The notes under the pieces were generated by a model. The model did not search any database. It was not told where the DNA came from and was given only the letters and a program-made list of their open reading frames with translations. The translations under genes and the position numbers were made by a program. Of a DNA stretch of 64,000 nt, positions 20,385-30,070 are shown one piece after another. Numbering within the stretch: position 1 is the first letter of the stretch; each line of letters opens with the position of its first letter. Source of the DNA: Debaryomyces hansenii CBS767 (lineage: Eukaryota > Ascomycota > Pichiomycetes > Serinales > Debaryomycetaceae); the NCBI RefSeq assembly GCF_000006445.2, contig NC_006046.2:1488001-1552000 (forward strand). The letters run 5' to 3'.

Positions 20385-21977
20385 CTATTTACAAGCAATT
20401 TTGAGCATTTCGGCGGTATTAGAAAGCTTATCCCTTGATTTCCCTAATTCAGAACCTTTCTTCAATTCCACTTGCTCTAATTTTAACCAACTTTCCCAGC
20501 TTATAGCTGGTATAGTTTTTAACTTTTCTTCTAATACAGTAGAGTCAGATGATGGATTAGTATGAATAGTGTTTGATAAATCTTCTAAAACATTGTCTGC
20601 AGTTTCGAATGATTCCATCATTGTAGTAGCAATAACACCCTTAGGTCCATTTTTAATCCATCCTGAAGTATACCATCCTCTTTTATAGACTAAATTATGC
20701 AGTTCTTCTCCAGATGCTGAAGTTGATAGAATACGTCCTTCTTTATTCAATAACCTATTACGATGGGTATCAAAAGAAATTTCAGCTTCTTCGAATCCAA
20801 CAAGAGGTGATCCTTTATAGCCTATGGACATAATAACTAATTCATTTTTTATAGATTCAATTTCTCCATCGATAGGTTTAATTTGAATTTTATTGGTCAA
20901 CAGGTCATGAATTAATTCATTTTTTTGAAATGTGGTTGTGGAAAGTAAGTCAGGAGAATTTTCATTTATTTTGAATTCAATTGGAGTTCTCAAGTATTGC
21001 AACGACCAAGTCTTCATTGAATTATCCACTTCAGGTGACTGCTTAGAGTATTTCTCTAACAATCCTACACGCCTTTTATCAATTCTTCCTAAACCTTTAA
21101 CCATGGGTTGAATACTCTCCATAACGGTATTTTCAATTGGTAAAAATCTCACCTTTTGATCCTTGGATAACTCTAGTAATTCTCTAATTTCTTTATTGGA
21201 AAATGCAGATTCAAGTATCCCACGTCTTGCAACAATATTAACATTCTTAACGTTACTTCTGAACAACGAGTCTAAAGCTTCCTTAGATATATCAGTTGAA
21301 GACCAATGTTTTTCTGGTTCTGCCAACAATATCCTAGCTACATCCAATGCAACATTCCCATTTCCAATAATTGTAACATCCTCAATCTTATCCAATTGCG
21401 GTGGTGTAAACTGAGCACCTACAGAATGATAGTCAGGATGTCCATTATACCAGTGAACAAATTCACGAGCCGAAATAACACCAGGGAGTTGAGAACCAGG
21501 TATATCCAACTGATTATCATCCGAAGTACAGCCGTATGACAATATAATTGAATGATAATTGGATTCTAGGTCAGTAAGCGTAATGTCTTTGCCGATATTA
21601 ATGTTACCAAAGAATCTAACTTCATGATTATTACTTTCTCTATTACTATCCTTTTCAGGAGGATAGTCTTCCATTATATTATTAAGATAATTCTCGCAAT
21701 TCTTCACTTCCGGGTGATCAGGAGCAACACCATATCTACTTAATCCATATGGTGCTGGTAGACGTTCAAAAAAGTCAATCTTCAATTTGAACTGTTCCAG
21801 TGGCGCTGCCTTGTGAAGTAAATGATGGGCAGTATAAAAACCGGCTGGACCAGTTCCAACTATGGCGATTTTATAAGATGGCACAGTTGGATTGAAATTT
21901 CTGAAAGATACAGAAAAACATCTTTTAGAGATAACCCCATAGTTATGCGTAGCAAAAATGGACCTAGTTATATTCAT
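20385..21977 (-). CDS. ARH1: Mitochondrial adrenodoxin (ferredoxin) reductase
   Basis: An NADPH:ferredoxin oxidoreductase of 530 aa that passes electrons to ferredoxin Yah1 for Fe-S cluster, heme A and coenzyme Q synthesis in the matrix. After a basic presequence (MNITRSIFATHNYGVISKRC) comes the FAD motif VGTGPAGFYTAHHLL, then FFERLPAPYGLSRYGVAPDHPEVKN, a family hallmark, and the NADPH motif IIGNGNVALDVARILL followed by VARRG. The C-terminal GWIKNGPKGVIATTM is also conserved. It is slightly longer than the S. cerevisiae enzyme (493 aa). Confidence 0.96.
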   Translation of the reverse strand: MNITRSIFATHNYGVISKRCFSVSFRNFNPTVPSYKIAIVGTGPAGFYTAHHLLHKAAPLEQFKLKIDFFERLPAPYGLSRYGVAPDHPEVKNCENYLNNIMEDYPPEKDSNRESNNHEVRFFGNINIGKDITLTDLESNYHSIILSYGCTSDDNQLDIPGSQLPGVISAREFVHWYNGHPDYHSVGAQFTPPQLDKIEDVTIIGNGNVALDVARILLAEPEKHWSSTDISKEALDSLFRSNVKNVNIVARRGILESAFSNKEIRELLELSKDQKVRFLPIENTVMESIQPMVKGLGRIDKRRVGLLEKYSKQSPEVDNSMKTWSLQYLRTPIEFKINENSPDLLSTTTFQKNELIHDLLTNKIQIKPIDGEIESIKNELVIMSIGYKGSPLVGFEEAEISFDTHRNRLLNKEGRILSTSASGEELHNLVYKRGWYTSGWIKNGPKGVIATTMMESFETADNVLEDLSNTIHTNPSSDSTVLEEKLKTIPAISWESWLKLEQVELKKGSELGKSRDKLSNTAEMLKIACK

Positions 21978-22321
21978 ATGAATTATGAATATTCAGTTAC
22001 CGAAGCTGATTATAAGTATGTTACGATCTAGTGATGAAAATCACAGTCTGACTTACAAATAATCGAAATTGTATATTTTTGGTTACGATGTTCAAAAACC
22101 CACTAATCAAGCTATATGCTTTTTCTCGGTTATGTTGTGCATACAGCTGCTCAAGCTGAAATGTTCCCTTTTTCAAAAATGAACACAATACCGATTTATC
22201 AAAAACACGAACCAGCACAGTCCAATCGCAACTAACAAAACCTGTAGGACGTTGCATCAAACTAAAGTCATCACTTGGCTACGAATACCCTTTGAACTCT
22301 TTCTGTTTCTTTCTTCCATCG
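21978..22321. other. Divergent interval upstream of ARH1 and the small secreted protein gene
   Basis: 344 bp, AT-rich, no RNA gene, no repeat or recognised regulatory box seen. Confidence 0.4.
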
Positions 22322-22612
22322 ATGATATACCTATATTTTCTATTATTGATATCAACAGTTAGAGCAGAGTATATTATGAAGCCTGTGCACCCGCATGAAT
22401 ATTTGAATAATTACTACATAGAGTGCTTAGATGAAGTAACAGCTTTGTGTATTGTTGACGCATATAGTAATGATACAGTCGTAGTACAGGATATGTCGAA
22501 CACCCCTGAAGAAGCAAAGTATTTGCGAAAGATATTCGAAGCATGTAAAGTCACTAGGCCATCTACTAACGCAATACTATATAAGTGGCATGGAGCTGAC
22601 AAGATGGTATAG
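22322..22612 (+). CDS. Small predicted secreted protein, unknown function
   Basis: A 96-aa frame beginning with a textbook signal peptide (MIYLYFLLLISTVRA, cleavage likely before EY). The mature part is about 80 residues with three Cys (YIECLDE, TALCIVD, FEACKV) and one NDT glycosylation sequon. The pattern of signal sequence plus acidic/helical body supports a real gene, but no family is recognised. An upstream in-frame extension has no ATG. It is divergent from ARH1 and next to a probable solo LTR, so it could also be a fast-evolving orphan. Confidence 0.5.
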   Translation: MIYLYFLLLISTVRAEYIMKPVHPHEYLNNYYIECLDEVTALCIVDAYSNDTVVVQDMSNTPEEAKYLRKIFEACKVTRPSTNAILYKWHGADKMV

Positions 22613-23541
22613 CGATCCTCCAAAAATTAGTATAATTGATACGGAATCCAAGTCAGAACAGATAAAAGCAAATAAATAGTATAAAAGAATGAATATTAAA
22701 ATTAAATTAAATGAAATATAACGTAAAATAATAAATTATACCATATAGATATATGATTAGTTCTGAGATGCAGGTTAGGCAGTAATGAACGTTCTTAGTT
22801 TGACAGCAAGGTCCAGTATAGCTACCATTACAATTGAAAGCGAAGCCCAGTATAAGACTCGTGAACCTCTACTTATAGAGTAGGAACTTCATCTGGATGG
22901 GACCGCCGAAATCGTCTCAGGGGAAGTTCCGAAACCAGGTTCCAACAGGATTAGACAAGATCAAAACAGGATCATAGACAGGATATAGAACAACAAGGAA
23001 AACGTGAGCCATACAACAGACACTGTTAATTGGTCTTCTGAACACCTAGTCAATCCTCTCAACAATTAGGGATGTTTCTCAGCTAAAAATACTTCGATAC
23101 TCAATTTACATTAATACACATTTAATAGGGTTATTCTCCTTCATTAAACACGAATAATGCCACTCGCAAAAGTATTTACTCAAAACAGAACTTTGGAAAT
23201 TATGGTCTTCCTTAGTTTAATATGATTATCTAATTTGTACAAAGTAAATATAAAACAGCAGTATAGAACGATATATGCAAGGAAACTGGAGAGCTATATA
23301 GCAATTACTTATCTCTGCATATTATATGTATCTTCTATAGACCAAATAGAAACTAGCTTGTTATTCTTAGCTAACTTACTAACTTTAACCTCCTATATTT
23401 AGTTCGTAATGCCTTTCCCCGTTCCGTCTATCTCAAGACTCAGGGGATATTGACGCCAATTTTTGCGACAATAAAGTATGAATACTGACATATATATAAT
23501 AAATATATGTATACTTGTGCGTTTTAACATATAAAAAAACA
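22613..23541. other. Non-coding interval upstream of tRNA-Asp
   Basis: 929 bp containing the solo-LTR candidate. The remainder is AT-rich. A TACTAAC at about 23371 followed by TTTAG resembles an intron end, but no matching donor or open exon was found. Confidence 0.5.
22761..23064. mobile_element. Probable degenerate solo LTR upstream of tRNA-Asp
   Basis: A 304-bp block, visibly richer in G+C than its flanks, bounded by the same 5-base direct repeat ATTAG (22756-22760 and 23065-23069). Its ends are imperfect inverted repeats: TTCTGAGATG at the left against TGTTGAGAGG (reverse complement of the right end CCTCTCAACA), 7 of 10 matching. The right end resembles the TGTTG...CAACA termini of yeast Ty/copia LTRs. 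It sits 477 bp upstream of the tRNA-Asp gene, the usual target zone of such elements. The left end does not keep the canonical TG, so decay or coincidence remains possible. No internal retrotransposon region is present. Confidence 0.5.
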
Positions 23542-23613
23542 TCCGTGATAGTTTAGTGGCTAGAATTACCGTTTGTCGCATGGTAGACCGGGGTTCAATT
23601 CCCCGTCGCGGAG
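23542..23613 (+). tRNA. tRNA-Asp (GUC)
   Basis: 72 nt without an intron. The acceptor stem TCCGTGA pairs with TCGCGGA (one G-T pair), with discriminator G. D-arm with TAGTTTAGTGG (box A), anticodon loop TTGTCGC giving GTC, and T-arm GGGTTCAATTCCCC (box B). A run of seven T just after the gene (AATTTTTTTG) is the Pol III terminator. Confidence 0.96.
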
Positions 23614-23888
23614 AATTTTTTTGTATCATGAATGTACCATACTCAGATATCACCATCAGTAACTATGTATAATTAGGAGCACCAGTCAATTACAGTAGCA
23701 CTCCATTCAAAATGTAGTACAGGAGAGGATCATATGTAAAAATACAGCGTATCATAAATACTATTTCGTTACTATGTAGAAAAACAAGATATAGTGTTTC
23801 GCACGACTCATACTGCGACATTAATATCGTAAGAAAATTCGATGTTGTAGACTACGTACCTATACGTACAGTTGAATAGTATTATATA

Positions 23889-24284
23889 ATGTCATCAATA
23901 AAGAAGGAATCGTCCTCTGGTTCAGAAAATACAGGCCCTTCTGTGTTTTTAAGCGAGATTATTGGGAGCTCTGTGACTGTTAGATTGCACAATGGTGTTG
24001 AATACTTGGGAAATTTACAAAGTATAGATGGATACATGAATATTGTATTAGATGAAACCAAGGAATTTGTCGGCGGTGATCAAGCCAGGAATTACGGTGA
24101 TGTATTCATAAGAGGTAATAATGGTAAGTGCTTTCTCTATTAGTTTTGCTGTACTTTATTACAGTTTCAATCTGAATGTATTTTAGATACGTTACAAATT
24201 GAGTACGTCAAAATTACAAAATTTTATTTTTTGTATAAAATTCATACTAACAACGTTCTAGTGTTATATATTAGTGAAGCCTAG
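23889..24284 (+). CDS. LSM6: U6 snRNA-associated Sm-like protein Lsm6 (spliced)
   Basis: Spliced as 23889-24123 plus 24262-24284; the 138-nt intron has GTAAGT, branch point TACTAAC (24245-24251) and TTCTAG. Splicing gives an 85-aa protein ending VFIRGNNVLYISEA, matching the Lsm6 C-terminus (VFLRGTQVMYISEQ) and completing the Sm2 motif; reading through the intron would instead give GKCFLY. The Sm1 motif is VTVRLHNGVEYLGNLQSIDGYMNIVL in two parts. Lsm6 belongs to the Lsm1-7 ring (mRNA decay) and the Lsm2-8 ring (U6 snRNA). Confidence 0.94.
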
Positions 24285-24354
24285 AGTTATGAGTGTATTT
24301 GTATAGTATAGTAATAGTAATAGTAATATTTCCAATTGATTGTAAAAGTTTGCG

Positions 24355-24360
24355 CACGTG
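24355..24360. promoter_or_regulatory. CACGTG box upstream of ATP17
   Basis: GCACGTGATC lies 173 bp before the ATP17 ATG, with a CCAAT at about 24332. These are the known cores for Cbf1-type bHLH factors and the Hap complex, both used at respiratory genes in yeasts; occupancy here is inferred. Confidence 0.4.
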
Positions 24361-24532
24361 ATCCAACTCAACCAACCGCACAAGCAATCGCAACGTTTTC
24401 GCGGAATTGTTGTGCCACGATTTAACGAATAGGAATTCGTCTTGCACTTGGCCGAATACCAAACCGAACTGAAAAAACAGATTCATCAATAACTGCATCT
24501 TTACGTTAATTTAATTAAATCAATTATCCATA

Positions 24533-25314
24533 ATGTCATTCATCGCTAGAAGACAATTATCTACATTAATCCCACCAAAGATTGCTTCTGCTAAGGTATG
24601 TAAAATTTTTTGAATCACCGGTTGATAGCTTGAGAATTTTTAAACAGAAGGAGGGCATTGAATTTGAAGTAATTACAGAAAGACTGAATTGAATAAATTG
24701 TACTATGACTTATCCAGGATATACATACGTGATGTTCCGTTTTAGCTGACCGGATACCAGTGAATTGAAGACCTATACTGAATTATGTGAGATAAATTAA
24801 TGAATCCGAGGATAGATTGTATGGACTCGTTGGGTGAATGGTGATCGTTATTTAATGAAAAATGAAATCTCGATAAATCTATAGGGATACTTTTGCAGAG
24901 AAGAAACTCAGCATGATGGAAAAATTCAAAAATGAAAGTAACACACGGTCTGTAGAAAACAACAACAAAGTGGCATCGGGATGCCACCATAGTCTCATTT
25001 CAGCCCATCCTTCTGTACTATGGATATGCAAAAGTCAACTATAATGATACGGAATACTAACTAAACTTTAGAACATTGGTTCAAACCCAAATGCTAAGAG
25101 AATGACCGATGTCGTTTCTTTCTACAAGAAATTACCAAGTGGTCCAGCTCCAGCCTTCAAGAAGCCTACTTCTCCTCTCGGTAAGTACAAGGCTGCTTAC
25201 TTCGAAGGTGATAACGCTTCCGGTAAGCCATTACTCCACTTGGCTCTTATTGTCGGTATCTTAGGTTACACTTGGGAATACCAATCTCACTTAAAGCACC
25301 ACAAAGGACACTAA
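24533..25314 (+). CDS. ATP17: F1Fo ATP synthase subunit f (spliced)
   Basis: Exons 24533-24595 and 25072-25314, separated by a 476-nt intron (GTATGT donor, TACTAAC at 25055-25061, TTTAG acceptor). The join gives 101 aa, the same length as S. cerevisiae Atp17, beginning MSFIARRQLSTLIPPKIASAK and continuing NIGSNPNAKRMTDVVSFYK; the motif DNASGKPLLHLAL and the C-terminal membrane helix followed by HLKHHKG are conserved. It is an inner-membrane Fo stator component. The cleavable presequence is encoded mostly by exon 1. Confidence 0.96.
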
Positions 25315-25830
25315 ATCATTAGACTTTAGTTACTTATGATTACTTTGACTATATGTGTTTGTCGCCTATGGTTTGGGTCAATTTGATAACCTACATTTTT
25401 CATATTTAATGTGGCCACAATGCTACTTACATATACATATTTTCTAAATTTCTAAATAAAAAAAGATATTTTACTCTTCTGCTACTTTATCTACGTAGTA
25501 CTGACGCTATGTGTCTCGTAAAACAACCCATTTTAACTCCTTATCAGCCCAAATGTTTAGTTGTAATCTACAAAATTTTAAGCAATGTAAGGGGTTATAA
25601 TTTATCAACGTGTGCACGACTCTTTGCTTTTATCTACCTCATTAAAACGTAATGAACGACCAGCCTTATTCATAATTTCACTTTAGCCGCCCATTAAATT
25701 ACTAAGTATAAGTGATTGACGCTATAATTATAACCATTAATCGAATTATCAGTGCTAGTATTTTTTTTTGATTAGATTGAGATACTCATATTCGAAATAA
25801 CCAGAAATTTGTTGACTAGAAAATTAGCAA
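25315..25830. other. Upstream region of the KIN1/KIN2 kinase gene
   Basis: 516 bp, AT-rich with a T10 run before the gene. I see no RNA gene, repeat or recognised regulatory box. Confidence 0.4.
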
Positions 25831-28800
25831 ATGGATCCCCTGGTTAATTACGAGTATCCGGTTCCACCACAAGAATATCAACAAAAAAGATATCAGAACC
25901 CTAATCAGGTCCCAGAGATTACAAATAAAGAGCAAGTAGTACCCCAATCAGCACTTCCAGCCACACCGAGAATGTTACGAAGTGTGAGTGGTAATCAGAA
26001 GAATTCTGGGAGTGATAGTTACAGCCAGGAAGATCAACCTGCGGAGGAAAATGATCGTTCTATGACTCCTCAGCAATTGGATAAGTATCAACAGTATGTT
26101 TCGTCAGCCAATTACCAGATGGACGCGTCTCATTCTAAGAATTCCAGTTTAAACCAACCTCAGCATTCTAAACGTGGTACATCTGCAAGTCATTCAAGAA
26201 CACCTAGCGTTAACAGACAGCCACAACCGCCGCCAACGCCACCGACATGGAACTCTCAGTTCCCAAATCAACCAAATCAACAACAGCCGGTTACATCTCC
26301 TCAAAGGAAACAAGAATTATTACCACCAGCTGCTATTTCATCTCCCTCCTCCAAGCCGCCGACGGTGGGCAATGCTGCCTCAGCAAACAAAACACGTCCA
26401 ATGCCGCAACAACATCCTGGCCAAAATAATGAGCATGGTCACCACCATCATTCCCATCATCATAACCAACAACAACAGGCGCTGCAACAACAACAGCAAC
26501 AACAGTTTCATAGAAAGTCTATTGGTGATTGGGATTTCATAAAAACCATCGGTGCTGGTTCGATGGGTAAAGTGAAACTAGCTCAGCATAATTCTACGAG
26601 TGAGATTTGCGCAGTGAAGATTGTTCCAAGAGCTGCGAAGTTGTTTCAAAGAGCCCATGCTAATGATCCACCTATCCTTAATGCGCAAGCTGCAGCTCAG
26701 AGGCAAAAAGAATTTGAAAAAGAAGTAACAAGAGATAAACGTACCATACGTGAAGGTGCACTTGGAAGATTGTTATTCCATCCTTTTATATGTAGATTAT
26801 ACGAAATGGTGCCTATGACCAATCATTATTATATGTTATTTGAGTATGTTGAAGGTGGTCAAATGCTAGACTATATTGTTTCACATGGTTCGTTGAAAGA
26901 GAAGAATGCAAGAAAGTTTGCTCGTGGTATAGCACTGGCCTTAGAGTACTGTCATAGTAATAATGTTGTTCATAGAGATTTAAAAATTGAAAATATTATG
27001 ATTAATTCTAAAGGTGATATTAAGATTATTGATTTTGGATTATCAAATTTATATTCGCCAAAGTCTTTATTGAAGACTTATTGTGGGTCATTATACTTTG
27101 CGGCGCCTGAACTATTAAGTGCTAAACCTTATACTGGACCTGAAGTTGACGTATGGTCATTCGGTGTTGTCTTGTATGTATTAGTTTGTGGTAAGGTCCC
27201 TTTTGATGATCAATCTGTTTCAATCTTGCACGAAAAGATTAAAAGAGGTAATGTTGAATACCCAAGCTTTTTATCGAAAGAGTGCGTTTCTTTATTAAGC
27301 CGAATGTTAGTAGTTGATCCAACTAAAAGAGCATCTTTATTTGAAGTTGTACAACATCCTTGGATGAATAGGGGATACGAGGCTCCGCAATCTTGCTATC
27401 TCCCTAAGAGAAAACCTTTGGAATTACCATTAGATCCAGAAATAGTTAAAAGCATTGCATCATTTGACATTGGTACAGTTCAATCCGTTACGGAGGAAAT
27501 GACTAGTATACTTACGAGCGTTGAATACCAGATGAGTTGTGAGAACTGGTATAAAATTACTGAGAAAGGTAGAAAGTATGCATCTGCACCGAATGCTCAT
27601 ATTTTGCCGGATCCAACTGGTGGTTTCCACCCATTAATTTCAATTTATTATTTAGTGCATGAAATGAAGATGCGTAAAAAGGCTAAGGAACATTCTGCGA
27701 AAGCCCAATTGGAACAAGCTAATTCTAAACAAGCCAGTCAACAAGGTAATCTCCAAGCGCCACGTCAAGATGAAACTTTGCAATATGAACCTGAACAACA
27801 GAAACGGGAAGAAAGATTACCTGGATTGTCGTTTCCTGAGCAAGCACATACTTCGGCTTCGCCAGCTACGTTCCAGAAAAGTTCGCCTTCTCCACCAAGA
27901 GATCAAAAGGAAGAAAGTATTCCAGAACAACAGCCACATAGTCCAAGAGAATCCATGGCTAATACAGACACATTGGATCCAAACGGTGGAAAGCCAGGAG
28001 GATTTAATTCATTGTTTAGACGATTATCTTCGAAGAAGTATAAAAATTCACCGTCGTCGCCTAACAGAAACCAGACCTCTCCAGATGCGTCTGATCATAA
28101 TATTGCACCACCTCCAATACCTAGAGTATCTATTGTTCCTGATTCACAAGAACATATACCATCACCCTCTTCAAACAAATCCCATAAAAATGATCCTATG
28201 GTTCGTCGTGGTGTAAGTATGAAGGTAACTGCGAAAGAAAAATCTTCCTCTTCCAAAGTTGACTTGCATTCATCAACCTCAAATACTCCGAAACCACAAC
28301 CAGAAGTATCAACGCAGCCTACTAAAACTTCCCATAATCGTTCGTCTTCGACATCAACAAATAACGCAGTCAACAAATATCGTGGATATGTTCCAGAGCA
28401 GTATTTACCACCGTTACCTAATATCAATCCTAATACGAACACTTTAGTTCCACCTGCTTCTGGATCTAACAGTCCATTGAAAGTTGCTCCAGGGGCCGAG
28501 GGAAGAAAATTGCATCCAACCGCAAGAGCTAAATCAGTAGGCGGCCATGTAAGAAAAGAATCATATGGCCGCAGTAATCGTGCCCAAAAGCAACCACATC
28601 CAACACTACCTAATGCGTTGGCTTCTCAAAATAGTGATGAGATAATAGATGAAGGCTCAACACGCGATGACGGTTTCTTCGATGATGTAACGTTGGATGA
28701 AGTTGATTATCAAGAAATTCCTCAATTAACAGAAGAGCAAATCATCGATCAATTTAACCATGCTAAGCAAAATAGTATGCCATCAATTGAATATCCAAAG

Positions 28801-29721
28801 ACCTTGTTCTTAAAAGGGTTTTTCAGTGTACAAACTACTTCTACAAAGCCATTACCTGTTATCAGATATAACATAATAAATGTTTTGAGCAAATTGGGAG
28901 TGAAGTTTCAGGAAGTAAAGGGTGGATTTGTTTGTGCACATGCACCTTCGTTGCAAATCAAGCCCGCACAACCTGATGATATATCGACTAATACGAGTAC
29001 TATGATCGATTCGCAACAGGAGGAAAAGAAATCCGAAGAGACCTCCGAAGAGCAAAGGTTATACGGTGATGCTTTTAAATCTACGTCATCATCTATTGAG
29101 AGAAATTCTGACATACCAACAAGAATCAAGACCCCGGAGCAAAATCCTGGTGAATCACAAATGAAAAGTCCAACTAGACAAGCATCATTACATCTCAATA
29201 CGCAAAACCTCTCGCCTCCATCTGCTAATAGCGGCAAAACTCATAGGCCATCAAATTCTGTTGGTGGACATAGACGTAAATTTTCGATCGGTAATTCGCT
29301 TTTAGGCTCATACCGCAAAAAGAATGGATCACAGATAATGATGCCTCCGAACACGCCAGCTACAGCGAAGCTTAATAAGCTGTTGTATGGGATGGATGGT
29401 GATGAATTAGAAGATGAGGATGAAGATGAAACTTCTAAGCAATTTACTGAAGATGATTCCGTTGATTCATTAAACGGATTAATGATTGGCGGTGGTAGTG
29501 ACATGTTGATTTCCTCAACGTTAGAGCATAAGGCAAAACATCAACACTCTCCAAGTTCAGGAAATTCTCATCTTGCAAAGAGATCACCTTTGAAATTCGA
29601 AATACATATTGTTAAAGTTCCTTTAGTTGGCTTGTACGGAGTTCAGTTCAAAAAGCTTTTGGGTAATACATGGAATTACAAAACCTTGGCAGGCCAAATT
29701 TTAAACGAATTGAATTTATGA
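25831..29721 (+). CDS. KIN2: Kin1/Kin2 (MARK/PAR-1 type) serine/threonine kinase
   Basis: A 1296-aa kinase regulating exocytosis and cell polarity at the plasma membrane, and in S. cerevisiae the ER stress response. The kinase domain covers about residues 233-510: GAGSMGKVKLA (P-loop), a family-specific insertion, HRDLKIEN (catalytic loop) and IIDFGLSN. The last 50 residues (LKFEIHIVKVPLVGLYGVQFKKLLGN) form the KA1 lipid-binding domain. The N-terminus is disordered with a His run and Gln runs around residues 205-230 (HHHHSHHH, QQQQ). A CTG codon at 26935 falls on the Ser of the conserved IASALxYxH motif, so it is probably Ser. One gene probably stands for both Kin1 and Kin2. Confidence 0.93.
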   Translation: MDPLVNYEYPVPPQEYQQKRYQNPNQVPEITNKEQVVPQSALPATPRMLRSVSGNQKNSGSDSYSQEDQPAEENDRSMTPQQLDKYQQYVSSANYQMDASHSKNSSLNQPQHSKRGTSASHSRTPSVNRQPQPPPTPPTWNSQFPNQPNQQQPVTSPQRKQELLPPAAISSPSSKPPTVGNAASANKTRPMPQQHPGQNNEHGHHHHSHHHNQQQQALQQQQQQQFHRKSIGDWDFIKTIGAGSMGKVKLAQHNSTSEICAVKIVPRAAKLFQRAHANDPPILNAQAAAQRQKEFEKEVTRDKRTIREGALGRLLFHPFICRLYEMVPMTNHYYMLFEYVEGGQMLDYIVSHGSLKEKNARKFARGIALALEYCHSNNVVHRDLKIENIMINSKGDIKIIDFGLSNLYSPKSLLKTYCGSLYFAAPELLSAKPYTGPEVDVWSFGVVLYVLVCGKVPFDDQSVSILHEKIKRGNVEYPSFLSKECVSLLSRMLVVDPTKRASLFEVVQHPWMNRGYEAPQSCYLPKRKPLELPLDPEIVKSIASFDIGTVQSVTEEMTSILTSVEYQMSCENWYKITEKGRKYASAPNAHILPDPTGGFHPLISIYYLVHEMKMRKKAKEHSAKAQLEQANSKQASQQGNLQAPRQDETLQYEPEQQKREERLPGLSFPEQAHTSASPATFQKSSPSPPRDQKEESIPEQQPHSPRESMANTDTLDPNGGKPGGFNSLFRRLSSKKYKNSPSSPNRNQTSPDASDHNIAPPPIPRVSIVPDSQEHIPSPSSNKSHKNDPMVRRGVSMKVTAKEKSSSSKVDLHSSTSNTPKPQPEVSTQPTKTSHNRSSSTSTNNAVNKYRGYVPEQYLPPLPNINPNTNTLVPPASGSNSPLKVAPGAEGRKLHPTARAKSVGGHVRKESYGRSNRAQKQPHPTLPNALASQNSDEIIDEGSTRDDGFFDDVTLDEVDYQEIPQLTEEQIIDQFNHAKQNSMPSIEYPKTLFLKGFFSVQTTSTKPLPVIRYNIINVLSKLGVKFQEVKGGFVCAHAPSLQIKPAQPDDISTNTSTMIDSQQEEKKSEETSEEQRLYGDAFKSTSSSIERNSDIPTRIKTPEQNPGESQMKSPTRQASLHLNTQNLSPPSANSGKTHRPSNSVGGHRRKFSIGNSLLGSYRKKNGSQIMMPPNTPATAKLNKLLYGMDGDELEDEDEDETSKQFTEDDSVDSLNGLMIGGGSDMLISSTLEHKAKHQHSPSSGNSHLAKRSPLKFEIHIVKVPLVGLYGVQFKKLLGNTWNYKTLAGQILNELNL

Positions 29722-30070
29722 TTTGCATTTTTAATGATTTAGATACTGATGCTCTCGGAAGACTAATTTTATTTTTGTATTCACTAGTTATATGATATTG
29801 AATCATACTAGATCAAACACACTTTTTACACTAATTTATTTTAATACACATTTTTATACGCTCCTTTCATATAGTGAAATCTTATTTTTACGTACGTTTA
29901 ATAAAAGAAATTTGATATATCTATCGTAAAACACTTCTGCTTAATACAAAATGAGAAAATAATGTTCATTTTTCGACATATCTAAACAGTTCTCAAGAGA
30001 AATTAGTTTCACGAACATTTAGTCTATATGTATGATTCCATATGTGAACAGTTGAACAATTAAACTTCTG
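29722..30070. other. Convergent 3' region
   Basis: 349 bp between convergent genes, AT-rich with several T-runs that could end transcripts. No gene seen. Confidence 0.4.

Noticed and set aside
23365..23402. TACTAAC followed by TTTAG, as at an intron end, before tRNA-Asp
   Set aside because: No donor or open upstream exon could be paired with it.
26420..26520. CAT/CAA-rich tract in the KIN1/KIN2 gene
   Set aside because: It codes for His and Gln runs within the disordered N-terminus; it is not a separate repeat element.
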